This document shows, one piece after another, positions 55,485 through 64,000 of a stretch of DNA of 64,000 nt. Source of the DNA: Ceraceosorus guamensis (lineage: Eukaryota > Basidiomycota > Exobasidiomycetes > Ceraceosorales > Ceraceosoraceae). The stretch covers positions 62,001-126,000 of the forward strand of contig NW_020290003.1 in assembly GCF_003144195.1 (NCBI RefSeq), in the 5' to 3' direction. The notes under the pieces were generated by a model. It had not been told where the DNA came from. It saw only the letters and a list, made by a program, of their open reading frames with translations, and did no database searches. Both the position numbers and the translations under genes were made by a program. Within the stretch, counting starts at the first letter, position 1; every line of letters begins with the position of its first letter.

Positions 55485-57098
55485 GAATTGTACCGTCCAC
55501 GCAAAATGGCAGCCTAGTCGCTCCCAGATACGAAGGCGGATCGATCTCGAATACAGGATGCGATCCTTTTGACATGTATAATACCTCCCAATAAAGAATC
55601 CTGAATGCTTGACGACTTCAGTAATGCCCATCCAAGTTGCAGCGCCTTCGCATGGCAAACTTTTAAACTCTCGTCTCGAGGCCCTACAGGGGAGTAGTGA
55701 CCTCATTGCGAGCGCTTACATATTTAACTGTTTGTTGCGGATCGGGATCGGTGTCAGAAAGTCCATCTGTGGGTCTCGTCCTACTTGAAGCCATGCGTGA
55801 GTTCTGCGATCAAGTCGTGAGCGTGGATCACAGTCTGAGTCTGATGAGTCAAAAGTGATCAAGACGCGAACACGCGCCCACTGCACACACGCGCGTCACA
55901 TGGTGAGATTCATCGAGAATTCTTGATTCCGGCAGCGCGCGTTAGTCATGTCAGATTCAGATGAGGCGACTTGGGGTGTTCTGCCGCGCCTCGGTACCGC
56001 TGCCGCATAGGTGGGTCAGCTACACGTGACCAAGCGCAAACACAGACTCATTGAGCCCGATCACGCCATCGGCTCAGAGGATGACGCCTTGCGCACCATC
56101 ACAACACGATGCATGGGACCCTTACGCGCGCGGCCAGAATCAGTCTGGTTGACTCAAGACTGCGCGCGCGATTGTGTGGAACGGTGATGCTACTCATCAG
56201 ACTCACGACTCATGCGAACAACTTTGACGTACAGTTGTGAGTAGCCTATACTCAAGACTCAAACACTTGTCGACTGCTGAGCCGTCTAGGAGAGACGTAC
56301 GCTGATGATGACGATCAACGGCATGACATCTGCATGGACCCGAGCGGCAGCATTCAGCAACCCTCCCTCTGGCGCTTAAGGCCGTACGCTCGACGTGAGT
56401 TAAGTACGCGCAGAGGCCATCGTGAGGTGCTCACGGCCGGTCTCTTTGCGGGCGCACTTCGGAACAACTCACTGCGCTGCGATGCCCTGCCCTACCTGCG
56501 GACTTTGTGGCTGCTCCGACAAATTCTTTTTGGTTGCGGCAGCACTTGACCGCGTGCACTGATGCGCATGCATGGCACCAGTCACGGTCAGCAGCGCCAT
56601 ACTTGACTTGAGACTTGATGGATGACGCCTTATTCCAAGTCAGAAGTCACAGTCACGAGTGCGCATCTGACCTGATCCGGCTGAAGGTGCGTGGTGTGCC
56701 CTTTGCAAACATTCGTCAGCCCTGATCAACATCCGTGACCCTCCCTACCTGTCGCTCCTTTGCGCTACTCGTGACTCCTAGCTGCATCAGTTGCTAGCCA
56801 CTGCTCCATCTCCTTGCGGCCGTGACCTGTCCGTGTGCTGACTTCTACATCTACAAGGCCCCAAGACTTGTCCTGTTTGTCATCCTCGAGCCTAATCATT
56901 ATATATATCGAGCGCCTCATTCTAGACTTCGACACCTGCTCTTTGATCTTCTCGTCACATCATCGCTACAGCTTAACACAGTGCAGCATAGCCTCTTTGC
57001 AATACCTCTCCAAGCGAGAAACAGCACAGCAACAGACGATCCCACTACGTTCTGGACACCGAGCCTTCGCTGCCCTCCACACCAACACCGCAGTCGCA
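55485..57098. other. 1.6-kb gene-free stretch
   Basis: The first part holds the 3' end of the RING-H2 gene and the last part the promoter and 5' untranslated region of the cystathionine gamma-lyase gene, with a TATATAT run at 56902-56908. The middle contains repeated words such as ACTCACGACTC and GACTCAAGACT. No gene is supported. Confidence 0.5.
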
Positions 57099-58680
57099 AT
57101 GGTTCCAGCACCTACTTTGTTCGACGAGCGCACAGATGCTGCCGCATCAACTGCACCAGCGACCAGTGGAGCCGCAAATGGCACCGCAGCTTACGGATTC
57201 AGCACGCGAGCCATTCACGTCGGGAGCGAGCCTGATGCCGGCACCTCTGCAGTGATTCCTGCCATCAGCCTTTCCACGACCTACAAGCAAGACGGCGTAG
57301 GCAATTTCAAGGTGAGTCTTTTCGCGTGGAGGAAGACGCACACATCGTCAGCTCACCTCATCGCGTCTTGGATGACATGTGCAGGGCTTCGAGTACTCTC
57401 GTAGCGCCAACCCCAACAGAGACTCGTTCGAGCGCGCCCTGGCGTCGCTGGAAGGGGCGAAGCATGGACTTGGCTTTAGCAGCGGTAGTGCGGTGACTGC
57501 CACGATCCTGGCTGCGCTTCCACCCGCCAGTCACATCGTCAGCGTGAATGACGTGTACGGAGGCACCTACAGGTACTTTACCAAGGTGGCTTCCACAACC
57601 CAGAATATTAATGTGGACTTTGTAGAGATGGGAGGAGAAGCGGCAGCGGTTGAAGAAAGGCTGCGAGACGCTGTCAAGCCCGAGACAAAGGTGAGTCACT
57701 ACGCCATGCCCTTGCGCCGCCAAGGGGAAACGCGTCGCTGCAAATGCGAACTCGATCGTCATTCTGACTCTGATGAGACTCTTCCCTAACACGCATCACA
57801 GATCGTCTGGGTAGAAACGCCTACCAACCCTACTTTGCGCCTCATCGACATTAACCTGGTAGCGAGGGTGATCAAATCGATTGCGCCTTCAGCAGCTCTG
57901 GTCGTGGACAGCACCTTCTTATCGCCATGGTATCAGAACCCTTTGACTCTGGGCGCAGACATTGTGGTACACAGCATCACCAAGTACATCAACGGCCACT
58001 CGGATGTGGTGATGGGCGCAGCAGTGACCAACTCGGACGAGTGGGCAAACAAGTTGAGATTCTTGCAAAACTCCATCGGAGCTGTGCCTTCTGCGTTCGA
58101 CAGCTGGCTAGCTCTGCGAGGCCTCAAGACTCTAGCCCTGCGTTTGAAAGCGCACGGACAATCCGCACTGGCAGTCGCGACCTACCTCTCTTCGCACCCA
58201 GCCGTTGACGAGGTGCTCTACCCCGGACTGCCCTCGCACGCATCTCACGCTCTGGCGAGAAGACAAGTGTCGAAGAGGGCCGCTCCCAAAGAAGCGTCAG
58301 GCCCGTTTGCGTATGGAGGGATGGTTTCCTTCAGACTCAAGTCCGACCCAAAGGACGAGAGGCCTGCCAAGGAGGTGCTCAAGAACACTCACGTCTTCAC
58401 GCTCGCAGAGAGCTTGGGTGGCGTGGAGAGCCTGATCGAGCTTCCTAGCTTGATGACTCACGCCAGTGTCAGTCCGGAGGATCGCGAAAAGCTTGGGTGA
58501 GTACGCGAGTAGACGAGGTCTCTTGCCATGCCATGTGCTGCGGACATTTGCTCACACCACCTACCGTTCTTCTCCTTCAGCGTCGAGCACAATCTGATCA
58601 GAGTCAGTGTGGGCCTGGAAGACATCGACGACCTCATCGCAGACCTCGACGGTGCTTTCAAAGCGGCAAACCTTGCATAG
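57099..58680 (+). CDS. CYS3: Cystathionine gamma-lyase
   Basis: Four exons, 57099..57311, 57385..57690, 57802..58496 and 58581..58680, encode 437 residues. This PLP enzyme cleaves cystathionine to cysteine, 2-oxobutanoate and ammonia in the cytosol, the last step of reverse transsulfuration. Marks are 'GFSTRAIHVGSEPDAGTSAVIPAISLSTTYKQ', 'FEYSRSANPNRDSFERALASLEGAKHGLGFSSGSAVT', 'VWVETPTNPTLRLIDI' and the PLP-binding Lys234 in 'VVHSITKYINGHSDVVMG'. The C-terminal domain has 'AESLGGVESLIELPSLMTHASV' and 'LIRVSVGLEDIDDLIADL'. The family overlaps with cystathionine gamma-synthase and beta-lyase; the gamma-lyase call rests on overall similarity to CYS3. An N-terminal extension of about 35 Ala/Thr-rich residues and a polar insertion after 'LARRQVSKRAAP' are extra. 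All junctions are in frame. Confidence 0.92.
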
Positions 58681-59214
58681 AGCTTGCTACACATTCGACA
58701 ACACTGCGCTACGAGTTTACTTGCATCTAGAATACCTTACCCCTTCACTCGCCCCTGTAATGTATGCGATCGCCAGAATGGACATTTTGATTGCGCAGGA
58801 GATGCTTTGGGCACTCGATGTGTGAGACGATTCCTGTTTTCTGCGTGCGCTTCGGCTGCTGTGTCACGATGGACGAAAGGGTGACTTTTTGTTTGCCCTT
58901 GTCTCGTCCAATTGAGGCGTGGAGTGACGGAACAGCTCTTCCTGGCGGCAGCTCATCGTATGTTCCTCTCACCCCCCCGCGCGCTTCTGTGTGCTAGCCA
59001 GATCAAAATTGCTGCTGGGTGCACGGTCCACCTGCCCCGGACCTGGGCAGCCTTGTGCAATGAAACGCGCTTGGCAGCGCTGAGCAGCCGCTTACAGAAA
59101 GCTCTGTCCCTGTCTTGACGCATTTCGTGTCATCTCCTGCCACCACGCGCGATCCTGTAAACCAATTCGACTTGTAGGTCGGTCTTTTGGCAGGGCAAAT
59201 CTCGATCACCAAGG
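58681..59214. other. Spacer between CYS3 and the GH3 gene
   Basis: Same-strand spacer of about 530 bp that should hold the CYS3 terminator and the beta-glucosidase promoter. No extra gene is supported. Confidence 0.5.
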
Positions 59215-62180
59215 ATGAGTCCGCAAGCTTTTGGTAAAAAGGTGGATGTTGATCCGGAGCGCATGCTAGGCCGGCTGAATTTGGAAGAGAAGATCTCTCT
59301 GCTTGCTGGGGCGGATCTATGGCGGACCACGCCAGTGCCGAGAGTGGGGCTGCCCTATTTGAAGGTGGGCTGTACATCGCCTACGCGGGACAGAGATGCC
59401 AGCTGACGCTCGTCACTGACCATGACTGACCCGCAGATGACGGACGGCCCCAATGGAGCTCGCGGAGGTGGAGATTTCAACAATTCTGTGCCTGCTGCCC
59501 TGTTCCCCTCGCCATCCTGCCTGGGCGCCACGTTCGATGTGCAACTTGCAGAGGCGATGGGAAGAGGAATCGCTCTTGACTCGAGATCGAAGCAATGCCA
59601 CGTTTCGCTCGCTCCGACGGTCGGAGGAATGCACAGAGATCCAAGAGGCGGAAGATCGTTTGAAAGCTACTCGGAATCTCCGACGCTCGCTGGCGCCATC
59701 GGAGCTGCTTGGATTGTCGGATGCCAGCAAGAAGGCGTCGCTGCCACGCCAAAGCACTTTGTGGGAAATGAAGCGGAGACGGATCGAAGGAACAATAGCT
59801 CGATGATTGATGACTCGACGCTGAGAGAGATTTACCTGGCACCCTTCCAACGAATCATGAGGGATGTCGCTAGAGCTGCCAAACGCCGAGGCAACATTGC
59901 TGTGGATCCCTTCGGTGGTCAGCCGGCATGTATCATGACAGCATACAATCGTCTCAACCTCGTCAGCGCCAGCGAGCACAAAGTCACACTGCAGCAGATC
60001 TTACGGAAGGAGTGGGGCTGGAAAGGAATGATCATGTCGGACTGGTTCGCTTTGCACGCCCACGCACTTCAGACGACCGACATTGAGATGCCTGGGCCGT
60101 CTCAATTCAGAAAGTCAGACGATGTGAAGCGGTTGCTGCAATCGAGCGAGGTGACGGAGCAAGACATAGATGCGAGGGTGCTCCCCATACTTCGCCTGCT
60201 CAAATCCGTCTCGCCGCTCGGCTTCTGCGAACGTCCCGAGGATGAGAAAGAGCACTCGGCGCAAGACAAGACTATTGCGGAGTCGATCAGACGGATCGCT
60301 CGGGAGGGTGCTGTGCTGCTCAAGAACGACGGCGAGCTTCTTCCTCTCAGCCTTGACAGTCCACCTAGACGCATCGCCTTGATTGGGCACCCTGTCAAGG
60401 AAGCGATACAGAGCGGAGGTGGAAGCGCAAATCTGACACCGCAATACAAGACGGATCCATTCACGGCGGTGCGAAAGGTGCTAGACTCCAGCGAGGGCGG
60501 TAAAGAGACGGAGCTCACTTATCATCCTGGCGTGCCCATCTACAACTTCCGTGAGTGTCTGCGCGCCGTGCCGTTCTGGATACAAGTCTGTTCTGACACA
60601 GAGCCGCACTTCGACAGCTCCACCGCCCAACCCATCTCAGATCATCGATGGCGTGCAATTGCAGTGGTTCGACCGCAGAGACGTCAGCTCCTCGGCGCCG
60701 ATCGCTACGACGCGCCATGATGCGTTGGGTATCGATCTCTGGTGGCCTCCGAGACCAGACAGCCTGCCATCGAACGGCTGGTCAGTCTTGGCATCCTTTA
60801 CGCTCAAAGCACAGTCCACCGGAACACACTCATTGGCTATGCTCGCTTTCGGCGATGCGCTGATCCACATTAAGCGAGACGAAACGAAGCTCAAATTCTC
60901 TGGCGAAGCCGACATTTTCGAATTCATCCTGAATCCCGCAAAGGTTTGGAAATCATTTCCGATTCATATGCAAGCGGGCGAAGAGATCAAGATCGAAATT
61001 TCCTACGCTCCGCCTTATCTGGAGATGCCTTTCTGTGAGATGAGGTGCGGAAGTTTCAAAGCTTCCTTCGTCGAAGAGATTGACGAGGATAGGCTGATCA
61101 GCGATGCGGCGGACGCTGCAAGAGATGCAGATGTGGCCATTGTCTTTACTGCTACGGGCAAAGAGTGGGAGAGCGAAGGCTTTGACAGGCCGGAAATTGC
61201 TCTGCCGAGGCGTCAGACAGATATGGTCACTGCTGTGAGAAAGGCGCAAGCCAATACCGTCCTGATCAATATCACGGGTGCTGCTGTCGAATTGCCGATG
61301 CTCGAGGGCAAAGATGCCGTCAAAGCCGCCGTGCAGACCTGGTTTGGTGGTCAAGAGAGCGGAAATGCGATTGCAGACATCCTGTTTGGTTTGGGTAGCG
61401 CGCCAGCCTCTGGTCGTTTGCCGTCTACTTGGCGTGAGTGCTACTTCGAGTCGCCTTTGAGTCGAGTGGAAGCTGACACTAGCTGCAACTGCCTCTGGCG
61501 ACAGCTCGAAAGATTTCAGATCATCCATCTTGGTCAGCAGATGGGTCGACGTTTCCCGGTACGCGAAGAGGAGACGATGGTCTTTGCACAGATTACAAGG
61601 AGGGAAGGTTGATGGGCGCCGCAGGCTACGCAGCCAGAGGCATCGCACCTGCTTTCTGGTTCGGCCATGGTCTTGGTGGCTACACGACGTTTGAGACTAG
61701 CATCGAAGACATCTCAGGGGAGCTGAGCGAATATGCAGATGGGTTCTTGAGCCTCAAAGTCAAAGTCACAAATACTGGCAAGCGAGACGGCAAGGAAGTT
61801 GTTTTGCTCTTCGTGTCCCCTCCCGAGGCTGCGATTCGTGGGACGGACAGACCGCCTCGATCTGTGAGTGGCATCTCGGCACCAAACGTCGGCTCATTCG
61901 ATGTGAATGCTGACGTGAGCTGTCGCCAATGCAGCTGGCGGCATTCCAAACGGTCCATGTGGGCGCTGGACAGACCCAAATTGCAAGTCTGAATATCGAG
62001 CAAGAGGCAGTCTCTTTCTGGGATCCCGAAGCGTCCAAAAACGGCTCTTGGAGAGTCACGCCAGGGCAGTACGAGCTCAGGCTGGCCAGGAGCGCTGATC
62101 CAGGGCCGGATGCTCTGATCGAATCGAAGGCATTTGAGGTCAAGAAGGGATGGACATGGGATGGAATCGGGCACGTCTGA
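59215..62180 (+). CDS. GH3 beta-glucosidase with PA14 insert
   Basis: Five exons, 59215..59364, 59437..60550, 60618..61433, 61505..61863 and 61935..62180, encode 894 residues. GH3 enzymes release glucose from the ends of beta-glucosides and short cello- or laminari-oligosaccharides. The N-terminal barrel has 'MTDGPNGARG', 'KHFVGNEAETDR' and the nucleophile Asp252 in 'GMIMSDWFALHA'. The second domain has 'REGAVLLKNDGELLPL', then a PA14 module at about 430-560 ('GWSVLASFTLKAQSTGTHSLAM') and 'GKEWESEGFDRPEIALP' with the expected acid/base Glu near 615. After 'GRLPSTWPRKISDHPSW' comes the fibronectin-like end ('FGHGLGGYTTFE'). No signal peptide is visible, so the enzyme is probably intracellular. 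The exon 4 acceptor at 61505 was chosen over an earlier AG because only it restores 'TWPRK'. The product resembles fungal bglI/bglF-type enzymes. Confidence 0.93.
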
Positions 62181-62935
62181 GCGGGCCGGGTGTCATTGGA
62201 CAATCACGAACACATTCCCTATTCATCCATGCCGGTGAAATGATGACACCGCGGGCTCGCTGCAAAGCCGCCGAGGCCGCGAGCGCTGAAGAGGGACGGG
62301 TGACATGCGGGTCAGTCTGAGATGTGGACTTTTTGGTCTTTATGATGAACAAGCGGTCCGCGATGATAGGTGTAGAAAGTAAGGCTTGCCGCCAGCGCTG
62401 CAAAGCGCTCGGCGACTCGGTGTCATGATTAATCACCCTTTCACTATCGCATATGCACACGACACGGGCCGCGGAGAGGGGGGCCGACGGATGAACGCGC
62501 ACGGAATTTGCCTGATGCGTGCCAAGTCTTTTTTCGGGACCGAGGCACTTTGACGGGGCGCGTGCGCGCCACCCCGCATTCCTTTCTACACGGTCAAGGT
62601 TCTCGCGGTGCAAGCCACATCGGTTGGACACCGATCCCTGCAGCTACAGCAGCGATGCCCCAGGGCGTGTGGACGACACCCGGTGTCAGATGAGCAAATC
62701 AGAGTACAGATGGGCCGGGCCGAAATGTAAACTCGAGGGCCGCTTCGAAAGCGATTTCGATGCGATCCTTGTCGCGCTGGTCGAAAGAGAGAGAGAGAGA
62801 TTGCTTTAGTCGCATTTCAGTACCTTCATCGAAAGGCTTCGAACCTTTACAGACTTCCTCCAGCCAACCTCTACCCACCACCTCTTCGCCATTACAATCC
62901 TCTGCTTGGTGAGGAGTAGACCGAGAGAGCCCATC
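62181..62935. other. Spacer between GH3 and ThuA-domain genes
   Basis: This same-strand spacer of 755 bp holds the likely promoter of the ThuA-domain gene, with a short GAGA run at about 62787-62800. No further gene is supported. Confidence 0.5.
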
Positions 62936-64000
62936 ATGCTGACGCTTTGCTCAGCACAGCTCTGCGTGCTGCTCAGTCTGATGCTGCATTGCAGCTTCGC
63001 CCAAGGCGCCCGTCTGCTCCTCTTCACCGCAACAGCACAAGGAGCATATCGCCACGACAGCATTCCCACCGCCATCCAGACAATCACGGCGCTAGGCAAG
63101 GGAGACATTTCGCTGTCGTCGGATGTGGCTGAAAGCGCCGTTTCTGGCGCTCGGTGGGAGACGGTAGCTTCGGAGGATGCTCAGCTCTTCACACAGCAAG
63201 GACTTGAGGAATTTGATGCGATTGCCTTTGTCCACAATACGTGAGCCGATGCGGACTCTTGTCGCTGATCTCGAGCGTGTCGGATAGGCCGGCCAAGTGG
63301 GTGCAGGGAACGACATTGGCGCAGTCTCATTGCGAGATGCGATGTGTGGCCTCCTTCGAAAGTGGTGCTCGACTCGATTCGGAAGATGTAGCTCACGCCG
63401 CGCAATACGTTTCTGCTTCGCTCTCGTTTCCCTTTTGCCAGCGACGTAGATCCACCGGGAATTGGGACCATCTTATCTTTCGATCAAGCATCTGCTCTCC
63501 TTTCCTACATTTCCTCCGGCGGCGGCTACGTTGGGGTGCACAGCGCCGCCAACACGCTGTACTCCACACCAGGATATGGCAGACTAGTTGGGAGCTTCTT
63601 TGACTATCACCCTGCATTGCAGCGCGTGAGCATCGGTGCTCTGAGCAAGGACCATCCAAGCACAAGTCGCTTTCCCGAATCCCTCAGCATTCGGGAAGAA
63701 GTGAGCAGTAAAAGCCTGCCAAGTCTTTGCTCGCAAAGTCGCATTGCTGATGACTCGATTCTTTCTCCTCTGGTCTCCTCGCCGTGCCTTAGGTGTATCA
63801 CTTCCGCACAGATCCACGTCGACTTCCATCTCCGGCACACGTGCTGCTGACCAACACCTCTGCCTTTCAAGATCCGGGCGTGAATGCGCAAGGGTTCAGG
63901 AACGGCTCGGATGGATCGCCCAGACCATTGGCGTGGTGGAGAGAGGGTGGTTTGTTGGACGTACCCCAAGAGGAGCGTATTGGCGGAGGTCTCGACGACT
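62936..64000 (+). CDS. Secreted ThuA-domain protein, 3' end beyond the window
   Basis: Three exons are visible, 62936..63240, 63442..63700 and 63793..64000, the last cut by the window edge. ThuA (trehalose-utilisation) domains have a class I glutamine-amidotransferase-like fold; their activity is poorly known and links to sugar metabolism are suggested. The start MLTLCSAQLCVLLSLMLHCSFAQG is a signal peptide. The domain follows: 'ARLLLFTATAQGAYRHDSIPTAI', 'LEEFDAIAFVHNT', then 'LSFDQASALLSYISSGGGYVGVHSAANTLY', 'YGRLVGSFFDYHPAL', 'DHPSTSRFPESLSIREE-VYHFR' and 'RPLAWWREGG'. Junctions AC|GTGAGC to CCAG|CGACG and GAA|GTGAGC to TTAG|GTGTAT keep the frame. It lies 755 bp behind the GH3 gene on the same strand, so a joint role in glucan or sugar use is possible. 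Secretion of the product is an inference from the N-terminus. Confidence 0.85.

Noticed and set aside
1-64000. CRISPR arrays, phage genes, plasmid or retroelement genes
   Set aside because: No regularly spaced repeats, integrase, capsid or reverse-transcriptase motifs are seen; the genome is clearly eukaryotic.

Overview
The window looks like nuclear DNA of a filamentous or dimorphic basidiomycete, most likely a relative of the smut fungi (Ustilaginomycotina). The reasons are GC-rich coding regions, short spliceosomal introns with GTGAGT-type donors, fungal-only genes (KRE6/SKN1, CHZ1, a secretory lipase, an FCY2-type permease), and gene-free DNA full of short words such as ATTCACGATT and its reverse complement, which I associate from memory with smut genomes. 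There is no plasmid, phage, CRISPR or bacterial content. I rebuilt 20 protein-coding genes exon by exon from the raw sequence. Most splice sites were chosen because they restore a family's conserved sequence in frame.

Layout. 1.7-3.5 kb: two related GPI-anchored Ser/Thr-rich surface proteins (minus strand). 5-6 kb: DsbA/FrnE-like oxidoreductase (minus). 7.2-8.5 kb: unknown membrane protein (plus), followed by a 70-bp TG microsatellite. 9.0-10.0 kb: PAM18/TIM14 (plus). 10.5-12.8 kb: purine-cytosine permease (minus). 13.5-17.0 kb: 12-exon Kelch plus DUF4110 protein of the KEL3/KLHDC4 type (plus). 17.2-18.9 kb: secretory lipase with an unusual basic octapeptide tail (minus). 20.6-21.5 kb: CHZ1 histone chaperone (minus). 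22.4-23.8 kb: mitochondrial carrier (plus). 24.8-29.1 kb: 1415-residue mostly disordered protein (minus). 29.1-34.5 kb: gene-poor block. 34.5-38.2 kb: KRE6/SKN1 (plus). 38.6-40.4 kb: secreted repeat protein with many dibasic sites (minus). 42.8-43.8 kb: UBC9 (minus). 45.2-46.7 kb: fatty acid 2-hydroxylase (plus). 47.2-48.5 kb: divergent kinase-fold protein (minus). 48.9-52.0 kb: divergent ribosomal protein pair RPL5 and RPL15. 53.3-53.8 kb: a 462-bp MITE-like element with about 92-bp inverted repeats. 54.5-55.5 kb: membrane RING-H2 protein (plus). 57.1-58.7 kb: cystathionine gamma-lyase (plus). 59.2-62.2 kb: GH3 beta-glucosidase with PA14 (plus). 62.9 kb to the end: secreted ThuA-domain protein, cut by the window edge (plus).

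The genes do not form one pathway. There is a cell-surface theme (GPI proteins, KRE6, the repeat precursor, the secreted lipase) among housekeeping genes. The most unusual item is the intronless precursor at 38,598-40,421: a signal peptide, eight Arg-Arg sites, duplicated non-glycine modules and four Gly/Pro-rich repeats, much like the Kex2-processed repeat proteins of smuts. Other notable items are the lipase tail, the young MITE, the intron-dense KRE6 gene with 15- and 23-nt exons, and the kinase-like protein with a non-canonical catalytic loop.
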